Shown: positions 9,098 through 19,545 of the stretch, one piece after another
Layout of the letters: the number at the start of each line of letters is the position of its first letter
How positions within the stretch are numbered: position 1 is the stretch's first letter
NCBI GenBank assembly: GCA_903858205.1
Contig: CAIOHY010000125.1
Location: forward strand, 1 to 33,415
Reading direction: 5' to 3'
Length of the DNA stretch: 33,415 nt
Source of the DNA: an uncultured Cellvibrio sp.
GTDB lineage: Bacteria; Pseudomonadota; Gammaproteobacteria; Pseudomonadales; Cellvibrionaceae
Translations under genes and position numbers: made by a program
Notes under the pieces: generated by a model
Told to the model about the DNA's origin: nothing
What the model saw: the letters and a program-made list of their open reading frames with translations, nothing else
The model's database searches: none

Positions 9098-9205
9098 GCC
9101 TACAGACGAACGCGCAAGAATTTCAATTCGCGGTGTAAATGCTGGTGGGGTGCACCTTGCAGAAGTCGTCTTAAGTAACGCAAAGGAGTGAATGCCGGGG
9201 ATGCA

Positions 9206-9230
9206 GAATCGTTTTTTGATTCGCTTTTTT
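9206..9230 (+). terminator. Weak candidate terminator between the TonB-C protein and amidase C
   Basis: gaatc (9206-9210) / gattc (9218-9222) short stem followed by gctttttt. The stem is short. Confidence 0.3.
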
Positions 9231-9286
9231 AAACGAGCTTGACCTTGTTCCCTCTTAATCAAACCGCAAACAAAAAAGAAGCAGCT

Positions 9287-10951
9287 ATGATCCAGGTTAC
9301 GACGAATCTGAAGCACGCAATAGCTAAACGTCTGATGAGTTTACGGCATGCATTTTTTTGGTTTCGGCTCAGTGCGCTGCTAGTGCTCTTAGTGTTTCCC
9401 TTTAGTAGCCGCGCACTGACCGTGGAAGAGGCAACAGTTGCCGATGTGCAGGCCGCATTTTTATCCGGACAGATGAGCGCGCGACAATTAGTCACGAGTT
9501 ATCTGGAGCGAATTGCTGCTTACGATCAGCAGGGCCCTTACATTAATTCGATTATTAATCTGAATCCTGATGCATTGGCAGAAGCGGATGCGCTGGATAA
9601 AAAATTAAAGCGCGATGGAAAACTCAGTGGGCCACTGCACGGTGTTCCGGTATTAATTAAAGATTGTATCGATGCTACCGGCATGCCCATGACTGCGGGC
9701 TTTCAAGGCTGGAAAAATTATTATCCACCGACGGATGCGCCCTTAGTGGCAAAAATTAAAGCGGCGGGCGGGATTGTGATTGGCAAAGCATCACTCTCTG
9801 AATTTACGCGCGGCGGCGGTGACAATATTAATTCGGTGTTAGCCGGCTACACGCGCAATCCTTACAACACCGCCTATGCCACCGGCGGTTCATCGGGCGG
9901 CACGGGTGCGGCTATCGCTGCCAACTTCGCGTTGCTCGGTGTGGGTACAGATACGGGCGGTTCAGTGCGTATGCCGGCAGCACACAATGCGTTAGTAGGG
10001 TTGCGGCCGACCGTCGGTTTAATTTCGCGCACGGGCATTCAACCGAATAACAGTGTGCGCGATACCGCCGGGCCAATGACACGAACAGTGACCGATATGG
10101 CACTGCTGTTGGATGCCATGGTGGGTATTGATCCTGCTGATCCGGCAACGCAACGCGCCAAAGGGAATATTCCCAAAACCTATCGCACCAGTTTACGTAA
10201 AGATGCGCTCGCAGGCGCTCGTTTGGGTGTGCTGCGCCAAGTGTTTACCGCGCAAACAACTGACCCTCGCATCATTAAGAATTTTGAACAAACATTAAAA
10301 GAATTGCGTGCAGCCGGTGCCGTAATTGTCGATGACTTTGCAGTTCCGGAAATACAAAATTTGCCCCGCGCACCGCAAACACCAGCGCGTCGTAAAGCGG
10401 ACATGATTCAATTTATCGCTGCGCATCCGGGGATTCCTTACCCATCGCCTCAAGCAATTGCCGATTCAAAATTGGCTCATCCTCTCCATCAACCCGGTAT
10501 TGAAGCGGATGCGGCGGCGGGTTCACCACAAACAGATCCCGAAACGATAAAAGGTCTTGAAATTGAAGCGGCTTATCGCGCTGCTTTTACCAAGGCGATG
10601 GATGAAGGAAAAATTGATGCAGTCATATTTCCTACGTGGGCGCAATTGCCGGTGGTTAACGGTGATCGCAACACCCAGGTGATGGTCGATACCCCTAATC
10701 CGAAAGGTGGTGTGACTGGGTTGAGCAGTAGTCTCACGTTTGTCGGCAGCACCTTGCAGTGGCCAGCCTTGTCGGTTCCGAATGGATATTTAGGGCAAGG
10801 TTTGCCCGTCGGTTTGCAAATACTGGGGCGTGCGTGGGACGAAAGCAAAATTATTGGTTACGCCTACGCCTATGAACAGGTGACGCATTATCGGCGTCCG
10901 CCGGCGAGTACACCGCCATTAACGATTGAAACCATTCCACGGGGGCTTTGA
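9287..10951 (+). CDS. Exported AS-family amidase (copy C)
   Basis: HGVPVLIKDCIDATGMPMTAG, ATGGSSGGTGAAIAANFALLGVGTDTGGSVRMPAAHNALVGLRPTVG; hydrophobic signal sequence LSALLVLLVFPFSSRALT. Track start 9239 is TTG; ATG at 9287 preferred. Confidence 0.93.
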   Translation: MIQVTTNLKHAIAKRLMSLRHAFFWFRLSALLVLLVFPFSSRALTVEEATVADVQAAFLSGQMSARQLVTSYLERIAAYDQQGPYINSIINLNPDALAEADALDKKLKRDGKLSGPLHGVPVLIKDCIDATGMPMTAGFQGWKNYYPPTDAPLVAKIKAAGGIVIGKASLSEFTRGGGDNINSVLAGYTRNPYNTAYATGGSSGGTGAAIAANFALLGVGTDTGGSVRMPAAHNALVGLRPTVGLISRTGIQPNNSVRDTAGPMTRTVTDMALLLDAMVGIDPADPATQRAKGNIPKTYRTSLRKDALAGARLGVLRQVFTAQTTDPRIIKNFEQTLKELRAAGAVIVDDFAVPEIQNLPRAPQTPARRKADMIQFIAAHPGIPYPSPQAIADSKLAHPLHQPGIEADAAAGSPQTDPETIKGLEIEAAYRAAFTKAMDEGKIDAVIFPTWAQLPVVNGDRNTQVMVDTPNPKGGVTGLSSSLTFVGSTLQWPALSVPNGYLGQGLPVGLQILGRAWDESKIIGYAYAYEQVTHYRRPPASTPPLTIETIPRGL

Positions 10952-10959
10952 CGAATTTC

Positions 10960-12195
10960 ATGACCAAAAAAGTGGTATGGGCTGCAGTCATTATCGCCAT
11001 CCTTGTCGGATTAGCTTATCCAAAGTACGCAGATATTTGGTTTCCAAAGTCTTCACCAGCGGTGACTTCTAGTAGTGGAAGTAAAGACAAATCGCCGGAT
11101 AAATCGGCGGGACCAACTGCGGCGCCAAAAGGGCAGGGTAGCGCAAAAGCTCCCGCTCCATTGCGTGTATCGACATACAAGGTTGCCCCGCGTGATTTTG
11201 CTGAAACCATTTCCGCAACGGGTACGGTGCTTGCGGATGAAGGTGTAGAGCTGCAAGCAGAAACGAACGGAAAAATTACGCGCATCAACTTTGTCGAAGG
11301 TGCGCCAGTTAAAAAAGGCGACTTGCTCGTCAAATTAAATGATTCTGATTTGCGCGCGAACCTTGACCGTTACAGTTACAGCAAAAAATTGGCAGAAGTA
11401 CGCTTTCGTCGCTACGAAAAATTATTCGCCCAAAAGGTGATTAGTCAGGACGACTACGACAACGCACTCAGTGAGATGAATGTGCAGCAGTCCTTTATTG
11501 ATTTATACAAAGCGCAGATTGAAAAAACCGAAATACGCGCGCCGTTTGACGGTGTTGTCGGTCTGCGTTACGTGAGCCTTGGAACTCTGGTGACTGCCAG
11601 TACGCGCATCGCGACCTTGCAGCGCCTGGACAATTTGAAAATCGATTTTGCTGTGCCAGAAAAATATTCCGGACGCATTAAAGCCGGTAGGGATGTCCGC
11701 TTTACGGTGGCTGGTGGATTGCGGCAATACGACGCGCGCATCTACGCGATAGACCCGAAAATTGATAGCAATACGCGCACCTTGTTAGCACGCGCTATTT
11801 CATACAACAACGACGGCACTTTGTTGCCCGGCGCTTTCACCAGTGTCTCCATTGAATTGGAACAGTTAACCGGCGCGCTGCTGATTCCCGCTGAAGCGGT
11901 GATTGCTGGTCTGGACGAAAAAAATGTTTTTGTAATTGAGCAAGGCGTTGCAGTGCGGCGGTCTGTTGAAACTGGATCACGCACCGCAACAGAAGTTCAC
12001 ATAGTTTCTGGTTTGCAGGCCGGTGATCAGGTAATTACATCGGGTTTACAGCAAATGCGGGCTAACCAGCCGGTTGAATCGCTGCAGCCCCTTGAACCTT
12101 CGCCGAATCCAAATAAAGATCGTGGTGCGGAGCAGAGTATGGCAAGCCCGAATAAATTTTTAACCAATTTTATTAGCGCCCAGGTTGCTCTATGA
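10960..12195 (+). CDS. RND efflux periplasmic adaptor (membrane fusion protein)
   Basis: N-terminal TM, GTVLADEGVELQAETNGKITRINFVEGAPVKKGDLLVKLNDSDL lipoyl-like motif, EKTEIRAPFDGVVGLRYVSLGTLV. Track start 10948 is TTG; ATG at 10960 preferred. Confidence 0.93.
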   Translation: MTKKVVWAAVIIAILVGLAYPKYADIWFPKSSPAVTSSSGSKDKSPDKSAGPTAAPKGQGSAKAPAPLRVSTYKVAPRDFAETISATGTVLADEGVELQAETNGKITRINFVEGAPVKKGDLLVKLNDSDLRANLDRYSYSKKLAEVRFRRYEKLFAQKVISQDDYDNALSEMNVQQSFIDLYKAQIEKTEIRAPFDGVVGLRYVSLGTLVTASTRIATLQRLDNLKIDFAVPEKYSGRIKAGRDVRFTVAGGLRQYDARIYAIDPKIDSNTRTLLARAISYNNDGTLLPGAFTSVSIELEQLTGALLIPAEAVIAGLDEKNVFVIEQGVAVRRSVETGSRTATEVHIVSGLQAGDQVITSGLQQMRANQPVESLQPLEPSPNPNKDRGAEQSMASPNKFLTNFISAQVAL

Positions 12196-15100
12196 CTCTT
12201 GCTGAATTAAGTATTCGCCGGCCTGTCCTCACCATAGTGGCGTCACTGCTTATTTTATTAATGGGTGGGATCAGCGTATTTAAATTACCCGTGCGCGAAT
12301 ATCCCGCTGTTGATCCGCCTATTGTTTCAATTACCACCAGTTACCCGGGTGCAGCGGCGGAAGTTGTGCAAACCCAAATTACCGAGCGCATCGAAGAGGC
12401 GGTAAATACAGTCGCGGGTATAGACACGCTCAGTTCTGTGAGCCGTGAAGGCGCGAGTATTATCACTGCCGAATTTAAATTGGGTACAGATCTGGATGTT
12501 GCCGCCAGTGATGTGCGCGATCAATTAGCCCGTGCCGCACGCTTTTTACCTGCCGATATCAACCCACCGATTTTAAGTAAAACGGACGCGGATTCGCAGC
12601 CGATTTTTGGTATCTCCCTCAGCAGTCAATATCTTACGCAATTGGAATTGGGTGCTATCGCTGAAAACCTGCGTGAACGCTTACAGACTGTGCCGGGTAT
12701 AGCGGCTGTTGAGCAGCCTGCGGAAAAACGTTACGCGATGCGCTTGTGGATGGACCCGGAAAAATTAGCAGCCTATGGCGTATCGCCACTGGATGTTAAG
12801 CAAGTACTCGCCCGTGAAAATGTTGAATTGCCTGCGGGGCGCATTGAGGGATCTGCAATTGAGCTGCCGGTAAAGACGCTCTCTCGGCTGATCACGGTCG
12901 AGGATTTTAATAACCTGATTGTTAAACGAAATAACGACCGAATTGTACGTTTTAGCGATATAGGTCATGCGGAATTGGGCGCTCAAAATGAACGCAGCGC
13001 ATTGAAAATGGATGACAAACCGATTGCTGGCTTGTATTTCAAGCAGCAACCCGGCGCCAACCAAATTGAAATTGTGAATGAGCTGCGCAAGCGTTTAGTG
13101 CAAGTGGAAAAAGAATTGCCCGCGAACGTGAAGTTGGATATTGCTTATGACAACACGACCTTTGTTCGCCAATCCTTGTTTGAGGTCAGCGAAACCATTC
13201 TCGTGGCATTTGTGTTGGTCGTTATCGTTGTGTTTTTCTTTTTACGTGAATGGCGCACTACCTTAATTCCAGTATTAGCGATTCCGGTGTCTATTGTTGG
13301 TTCGTTTTGCATCATGTCGGCGGCGGGCTTTTCCATCAACACCCTCACCTTGTTGGGAATGGTGTTGGCGGTCGGGCTAGTGGTGGATGATGCAATTGTC
13401 GTACTGGAAAATATTTACGCGAAAGTTGAAGCCGGCATGGACCCTATTGACGCTGGCTTGCAGGGAACCAAAGAAATTTTCTTTGCGATTATTGCCACTA
13501 CCATCACCTTGAGTGTGGTGTTTTTACCGCTGTTATTTATGGGCGGCGTTTCCGGGCGATTATTTCGCGAGTTTGGTGTGACTATTGCGGGCTCTGTAAT
13601 TATTTCAGCGATGGTTGCTTTGACGCTCACACCCATGTTGTGTAGCCGTTTATTAAAACCGCAACAAGGGCATGGGTGGTTGTTTCGCGTGACTGAGCCA
13701 ATGTTCAGTGGTTTGGAACAGCAATATGAAAAGGGTTTGAAGCGATTTCTGCAGTATCGTTTTGTGGCCCTGGTGATTTTAGCGGTGGCCATGACGATTG
13801 TCGCGCTCATCGCCGCTGCTTTGCCGCGTGAATTATCGCCACTGGAAGACCGCGGTCGTATTTGGGTGCGTGCAACGGCATCGGAAGGTGCAAGTTACGA
13901 CTATATGCAAAACTTTATGGATGACGTTGCGCGTGCAACGCGCGAGCACGTGCCCGAAGCGGATGTAATGATGACGCAGGTTCCTGGCTCCGGTGGTTCA
14001 CAAGGTGTGCAGGGCGCTGCCAACAGTGGTTTTGTGCGCGTGTTTTTGAATGATGCAAAAGACCGTGAACGTTCGCAGCAGGAAATCGCAGAAAGTCTGC
14101 GATTTTTGCAGAAAGAATATACGGGTGCGAGCATCAATATTGGCCAGGAGCCCTCAATCGGAAGTCGGCGCGGGCAATCGGGTGTGCAGTTTGTGGTGCA
14201 GGCACCGGGTATTGAAGATTTACGCGAGGTCTTGCCTGCATTTTTGGACGAGGCACGAAAAAATCCCGTGTTTAATTTTGTTGATAGCGATTTGAAATTC
14301 AGTAAGCCGGAATTGCAGGTGAGCATCAATCGTGAAAAAGCCCAAGCCTTGGGCGTTAGCACCTTGGACATTGCGCAAACCTTGCAGGCAGCCTTAGGTG
14401 GGCAACGTATTGGCTATTACATTTTCAACGGCAAGCAATATGAAATTGTGGGGCAGTTGACGCGTGACTTTCGCTCCAGACCCGCTGACCTCGACAACAT
14501 TACCGTGCGCACCAGCAGCGGCCAGTTAGTTAAACTCAGCAATTTGGTGACGCTCTCGGAAATCAGTTCGCCGCCTGAACTGTTTCGTTACAACCGTAAC
14601 AGTGCCGCTGTGGTTTTAGGTGTGTTGGCACAGGGGCGTACTATTGATGAAGGTATCGCCGCCTTTCAACAAATCGCTGAGGCTAAGTTGGATGATCGCT
14701 TTAGTACTGATTTAACCGGCACCGCGCGCGAATTTGTCGAGAGTTCATCGTCGCTGATGTGGGTTTTTATTTTAGCCCTGGTGTTAATTTATTTGGTGTT
14801 AGCCGCGCAGTTTGAAAGTTTTCTCAGCCCCGTGGTTATTTTGCTCACAGTGCCGCTCGCTCTGTGCGGTGCGTTAATTACGCTTTGGTATTTCAACCAA
14901 ACGCTCAATATTTTTTCCCAAATCGGTTTGATCATGCTGATTGGTCTGATCACCAAGAACGGGATTCTAATTGTTGAATTCGCCAATCAGCGATTTGAAG
15001 CTGGCGCGATTTCACGTCTGGTCGCCGTGGAAGAAGCCGCGCGCGCACGCCTACGTCCTATTTTGATGACTACTCTCGCCACGGTGTTGGGTATTTTACC

Positions 15101-15323
15101 GATTGCATTAGCGTCGGGTGCTGGCTCTGAAAGCCGTTTCTCTATGGGGGTTGGTGTTATCGGTGGTTTGTTATTCGGTGCCGCGCTTACGCTGTTTGTT
15201 ATCCCGTCTATGTACGTCATGTTGCATCGCAGGCTGCGCTCAGTTTCTTCGGTGAAGACTGTTGATGAACCTGGAGCGGTTCCAGAAGAAAATCACGCGA
15301 TTAGTGGAAATAAATTATTGTGA
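12192..15323 (+). CDS. RND multidrug efflux permease (HAE1 type)
   Basis: SIRRPVLTIVASLLILLMGGISVFKLPVREYPAVDPPIVSITTSYPGAAAEVV; GMVLAVGLVVDDAIVVLENI; GLITKNGILIVEFANQ. ATGA overlap with the adaptor gene. Confidence 0.96.
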   Translation: MTLAELSIRRPVLTIVASLLILLMGGISVFKLPVREYPAVDPPIVSITTSYPGAAAEVVQTQITERIEEAVNTVAGIDTLSSVSREGASIITAEFKLGTDLDVAASDVRDQLARAARFLPADINPPILSKTDADSQPIFGISLSSQYLTQLELGAIAENLRERLQTVPGIAAVEQPAEKRYAMRLWMDPEKLAAYGVSPLDVKQVLARENVELPAGRIEGSAIELPVKTLSRLITVEDFNNLIVKRNNDRIVRFSDIGHAELGAQNERSALKMDDKPIAGLYFKQQPGANQIEIVNELRKRLVQVEKELPANVKLDIAYDNTTFVRQSLFEVSETILVAFVLVVIVVFFFLREWRTTLIPVLAIPVSIVGSFCIMSAAGFSINTLTLLGMVLAVGLVVDDAIVVLENIYAKVEAGMDPIDAGLQGTKEIFFAIIATTITLSVVFLPLLFMGGVSGRLFREFGVTIAGSVIISAMVALTLTPMLCSRLLKPQQGHGWLFRVTEPMFSGLEQQYEKGLKRFLQYRFVALVILAVAMTIVALIAAALPRELSPLEDRGRIWVRATASEGASYDYMQNFMDDVARATREHVPEADVMMTQVPGSGGSQGVQGAANSGFVRVFLNDAKDRERSQQEIAESLRFLQKEYTGASINIGQEPSIGSRRGQSGVQFVVQAPGIEDLREVLPAFLDEARKNPVFNFVDSDLKFSKPELQVSINREKAQALGVSTLDIAQTLQAALGGQRIGYYIFNGKQYEIVGQLTRDFRSRPADLDNITVRTSSGQLVKLSNLVTLSEISSPPELFRYNRNSAAVVLGVLAQGRTIDEGIAAFQQIAEAKLDDRFSTDLTGTAREFVESSSSLMWVFILALVLIYLVLAAQFESFLSPVVILLTVPLALCGALITLWYFNQTLNIFSQIGLIMLIGLITKNGILIVEFANQRFEAGAISRLVAVEEAARARLRPILMTTLATVLGILPIALASGAGSESRFSMGVGVIGGLLFGAALTLFVIPSMYVMLHRRLRSVSSVKTVDEPGAVPEENHAISGNKLL

Positions 15324-15411
15324 ATTTGTGTCAGCGGTGCGCGCCTTTTGTCGCGCTTTAACAAGTTGCGTTAACCAATATCATTCGCCAGCAGTTTGTT
15401 GAGATAAATGT

Positions 15412-17439
15412 ATGAAACTCTATAGCGGTAAGTCTTCACTAAAAAAAATGGCCAGTGTGTTTTTGTTGTTGGCATTCAATCTGCAATTATCGCACGCAGC
15501 GGCCGCAGCGGAATTTCATTTGGAAGAAGCCACCATCAGCGATATTCGCGCGGCTATTCTCAATAAAAAATTGACCGCTACACAATTAGTAGAGTTGTAT
15601 TTAAAGCGAATAAAAGCCTACAACGGTACTTGCGTTAATGAACCTCAGGGAATCCTCGGCCCTATTACAACAATTCCAAATGCCGGGCAAATTAATGCAT
15701 TGGTCACTTTGAATCTGCGCCCGGCGGTACGTAAGGCCTGGGGTTTTGACGACCGCAAAGCGCGCAGTCTTACTGACGCCATGGATGATTCTGCCGCAAT
15801 GCCCGATGCGCTTGAAGTTGCCGCAGCATTGGATAAACATTTTGCCAAGACCGGAAAATTGGTGGGCCCATTACACGGTGTAGTGATGGCGATTAAAGAC
15901 CAATACGATACCCTCGATATGCGCACTACCTCAGGTGCCGATGTGCCCTATGCCAATGATCGTCCACCGGAGGATTCTACTTTCGTCGAACGGTTGCGGG
16001 CGGCGGGCGCCATTATTATCGCCAAGTCCAATTTGGGTGAATACGCATCGGGTGTGCCGCGCAGTTCTTACGGCGGCACTTTTTGTAATCCCTATGACAC
16101 CGAGCGCTCGCCCTTGGGTTCCAGTTCGGGGTCGGGTTCGGCGGTGGGTGCCAATTTAGTTACTTGTTCAATTGCGGAAGAGTCGGGCTCGTCGATTCGC
16201 GGACCCGCGAGTGCGGCCAGTACCGTGGGCATTTCCGCAACTCAGGAGCTGGTGAGCCGAAAGGGTATGGTGCAATACGGAATTAATACGCGCGTGGGTC
16301 CAATTTGCCGCACGGTAAAAGATGCTGCAAAAGTCCTGGATGTGATTGCCGGTTACGACCCTAAAGATGAGTTGACTGCATTCGGCGGTGGCCGGATGCC
16401 TTCTGCATCCTATGAAAGTATGACGGATTCAAAACGCCTCGATGGTGTGCGTATTGGTGTTGTGCGCGAATACATGCATAAAAAATTATTTACCAAGGCA
16501 GATGAGCAAACGATCGACATAGTGTCGGCAGCGGTAAATGATTTAAAAAAATTAGGCGCGACCATTGTTGATCCCGGCGAGGGCGATTTGTTCACCAGTT
16601 GCATTCGCAAATATGCGCCGCAAAACCTCAATGTTTTATTGACCACGCGTTATCCCGAATTATTTCCGGTGGACGCCAATGGCAATCCAACGGTTGATCA
16701 CACCAGTAAATTGCTCGACATGAAAATGAATCCGGATTTGGTTCCCGCCAATCTGACGCTACGTGAATTCGGTACTGCGGCACCTGATGGACAAAACAAA
16801 TACATGTTGAATTTGTATTTACGCGAACGCGGTGATGCAAAAATTAAAAGCAACGCCGATTTGATTGCCTATTCAAAATTCCATCAAGACCCGACCTTTC
16901 CCGATCGCAAAAAAGCGCGTGAAAATGCCGAGAAAATGTTGGAACTGAATATGGCCGAGCGCATGTTGTTGCGCTTCTCGGTGCAGCAGGTCATGACGCA
17001 ATGCATGACGGAGCAAAAGCTGGATGCGATTGTGTACCCCACCAGCAATATCGCACCGACCAAATTGGGTTCACCAGCTGGCCCGCCAGTGAATGGCCGC
17101 AGCGGCACCGGCGTCTGGACATTTATCGGTGCGCAAGGCTTACCGGTGGTTACCGTCCCGGCCGGTTTTACGACTGAGACCTACGATTTGATTCGCGACC
17201 CCAGCGCACCACAAACTCCTGAATCGGCCTGGGGGACACGCGGCGGTGAAAACCGTTTGGCAGGGGATGATCGCACTCGCTTAACCGGCCCCTTCCCCGC
17301 CAAATTACCGGTGGCTATGGATATCGCCGGGTTGCCATTTTCAGAACCGGTGCTGCTGAAAATTGCTGCTGCTTATGAGGCGGCGACCAAGCGGCGCGAG
17401 CCACCTGCGGCATTCGGCCCTCTGGCGGGCGAGCCCTAA
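15412..17439 (+). CDS. Exported long-form AS-family amidase (copy D)
   Basis: HGVVMAIKDQYDTLDMRTTSGAD, SPLGSSSGSGSAVGANLVTCSIAEESGSSIRGPASAASTVG; signal peptide ending SHAAAAAE; insertion CVNEPQGILGPITTIPNAGQINALVTLNLRPAVRKAWGFDDRKARS shared with copy E. Confidence 0.93.
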   Translation: MKLYSGKSSLKKMASVFLLLAFNLQLSHAAAAAEFHLEEATISDIRAAILNKKLTATQLVELYLKRIKAYNGTCVNEPQGILGPITTIPNAGQINALVTLNLRPAVRKAWGFDDRKARSLTDAMDDSAAMPDALEVAAALDKHFAKTGKLVGPLHGVVMAIKDQYDTLDMRTTSGADVPYANDRPPEDSTFVERLRAAGAIIIAKSNLGEYASGVPRSSYGGTFCNPYDTERSPLGSSSGSGSAVGANLVTCSIAEESGSSIRGPASAASTVGISATQELVSRKGMVQYGINTRVGPICRTVKDAAKVLDVIAGYDPKDELTAFGGGRMPSASYESMTDSKRLDGVRIGVVREYMHKKLFTKADEQTIDIVSAAVNDLKKLGATIVDPGEGDLFTSCIRKYAPQNLNVLLTTRYPELFPVDANGNPTVDHTSKLLDMKMNPDLVPANLTLREFGTAAPDGQNKYMLNLYLRERGDAKIKSNADLIAYSKFHQDPTFPDRKKARENAEKMLELNMAERMLLRFSVQQVMTQCMTEQKLDAIVYPTSNIAPTKLGSPAGPPVNGRSGTGVWTFIGAQGLPVVTVPAGFTTETYDLIRDPSAPQTPESAWGTRGGENRLAGDDRTRLTGPFPAKLPVAMDIAGLPFSEPVLLKIAAAYEAATKRREPPAAFGPLAGEP

Positions 17440-17445
17440 TCCGGT

Positions 17446-19542
17446 ATGCAGCCGTCATGGGATCACACCGGTGTGAATGTCGAGGCAATGGCACCGGCAG
17501 ACTTGTTGGCCCATAGGCGTTCGCTGCCGCGCTTTCAGCGCGCCGCTATTCAGGCCGGGATTTTACGGCGGGTGTTAGTGGTAGGTATCCTATTAGTCGG
17601 GCTTTTGTGGTGGTTATTGACTTTGCCTACACCCGCCGGGGTGGTTATGTGGCAAGCCTTATTAGTGACTTATCTGGCGACCTTGCTGGTGTTAGTGGCC
17701 GCCGTTTATTCCGTCTGGTGGAGCGCGCGCTGGCGCGCTCAGGCTCTGGTCGAGTCGGTGATTTCCGCCACGCCTAGCGATCATTTACCACCGACAGTAT
17801 CACCCTCCATGAATGCCGCTCAGCCCGGTTGGCGGCGGCGACTGGTTCAGCGGCTCTCCCGCATTGCGGTTTCCAGCGCGACTTATCTGCGCGCCCGGTT
17901 CAGTGCTATTGGCGCCATCCTGGGCGTGAGTGTGTTTGCTCTGCTGGCGTTGATGGTGGTTATTGGCAACTGGAATACAGCGGCCATTCCTGCGCCATCC
18001 AGTGATAGTTCCATCGCTGTATTCGCCGGCATCCCGCTGGTGCTGCTACTGGTGGTGGGTCTGTTGTCGCTGGCGTTTGCCATGTTGGTGGTCGAGCGCT
18101 ACTACGCTGGCAACCGTTCTAAAGAATTACCGGAAGCCGTTGTTGTAGTGTGTTTTTTGCGCGTTAGCATGACCCTCTCGCTGTTGCTCTGTGTAGCCCT
18201 ATTGCTGGTGGATAGCGAACGGCAATGGCCACTCACAGTGATATCCTGGTTGGCGCTCTTGCCCGCAGCGATTGCGGTTGAACTCTTGCTGCGCACCCTT
18301 CTTACCCTCTTTTCCCCACCACACCGACAGGCTGAGCCAGAGCTTTTGGCCACCAGCCTCATTGCCGCTATGTGGCGCTGGCCCATCCAACCGTTCAGGC
18401 ATTTTCAAGACGAACTGAAAGAGCGTTTTGGCGTAGATCTTCGCCAGAGCTGGGCCTTCGCCTATATGCGCCGCGCCTGCCTGCCAGTAGCGGCAGTGTT
18501 GTTGGGGATTGCCTGGCTACTGAGTGGATTGGTGGAGATCGGCATTGCCGAACGCGGAATCTACGAACGCTTCGGCGCACCTGTGGCGGTATGGCAATCG
18601 GGTTTGCACTTGGGCTTGCCTTGGCCCTTGGGCCGAGTCCAGAGACTGGAAAAGGGCGTTGTCCACGAACTGGCGACGGCCTCCGCCACTGACGATGGCG
18701 CCCAACCGGCACAGACTCTGGTGGAAACGGTTGAAGATCCCGCGCCTGTGGCCGCCAATCGTTTGTGGGATGCCTCACATGTTGCCGAAAAATCGCAAAT
18801 TATCGCCAGCGAGGTCGTCACATCGGCGGGCATTCGCCAGAGTTTTCACATCGTCAACATGGATGTGCGGTTTATGTACCGTATCGGCCTCTCGGACGAG
18901 GCTGCCTTGAAAGCGCACTACCACAATGCCGATGTCCCAGCACTGATTCGCAGCGCCGCTAACCGCATTCTGGTGCGTTATTTTGCATCGCGTACGCTGG
19001 AAGGGGTGTTGGGCGATGCACGTCGGCAACTGGCTTTGGATATAGGGCAGCAACTGCAGACAGATTTGGATGGGCTGAATAGTGGTGTGGAAATAATGGC
19101 AACGGTGCTGGAGGCAATTCATCCGCCTGCGGCAGCGGCCAATGCCTATCACTCGGTGCAGGCGGCGCAGATTAATGCGAGCGCGATTATTGCTCGGGAG
19201 CGCGGTAACGCTGCCCAAACGGTCAACCTTGCCCAGGTGCGTGCAGGCATTGCGCGTGACCAAGCAACGGCCGGTGCCCGTGAGACTCTGGCCACTGCCG
19301 AAGTTGCCGAACGGCGCTTCAGTGCGGAGCAAGTGGCTTATCAACAGGGTGGTAAGGCCTTTCTTTGGGAACAGTATTTCGCACAGCTGGTAAAGGGGTT
19401 GGGCGATGCGTCGTTCACATTAATTGATCACCGTCTGGCCAACGCCAATGCCACTATCGACTTGCGTCGCTTTGCATTGGGCGACAGCTCGCCGGTCTCA
19501 TCAACGACCGGTTCAGCGCCGGTCAACGCCGCTGAGGAGTGA
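17446..19542 (+). CDS. Polytopic membrane SPFH-domain protein (HflK-like C-terminal domain)
   Basis: About six predicted TM segments by eye, then VEIGIAERGIYERFGAPVAVWQSGLHLGLPWPLGRVQRLEKG and an SPFH/coiled-coil tail with INASAIIARERGNAAQTVNLAQVRAGIARDQATAGARETLATAEVAERR. Confidence 0.82.
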   Translation: MQPSWDHTGVNVEAMAPADLLAHRRSLPRFQRAAIQAGILRRVLVVGILLVGLLWWLLTLPTPAGVVMWQALLVTYLATLLVLVAAVYSVWWSARWRAQALVESVISATPSDHLPPTVSPSMNAAQPGWRRRLVQRLSRIAVSSATYLRARFSAIGAILGVSVFALLALMVVIGNWNTAAIPAPSSDSSIAVFAGIPLVLLLVVGLLSLAFAMLVVERYYAGNRSKELPEAVVVVCFLRVSMTLSLLLCVALLLVDSERQWPLTVISWLALLPAAIAVELLLRTLLTLFSPPHRQAEPELLATSLIAAMWRWPIQPFRHFQDELKERFGVDLRQSWAFAYMRRACLPVAAVLLGIAWLLSGLVEIGIAERGIYERFGAPVAVWQSGLHLGLPWPLGRVQRLEKGVVHELATASATDDGAQPAQTLVETVEDPAPVAANRLWDASHVAEKSQIIASEVVTSAGIRQSFHIVNMDVRFMYRIGLSDEAALKAHYHNADVPALIRSAANRILVRYFASRTLEGVLGDARRQLALDIGQQLQTDLDGLNSGVEIMATVLEAIHPPAAAANAYHSVQAAQINASAIIARERGNAAQTVNLAQVRAGIARDQATAGARETLATAEVAERRFSAEQVAYQQGGKAFLWEQYFAQLVKGLGDASFTLIDHRLANANATIDLRRFALGDSSPVSSTTGSAPVNAAEE

Positions 19543-19545
19543 TTT

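Noticed and set aside
13415-13810. Long minus-strand ORFs inside the RND permease (also 13901-14371)
   Set aside because: They lie fully antisense to a strongly supported RND gene and contain low-complexity shadow sequence.
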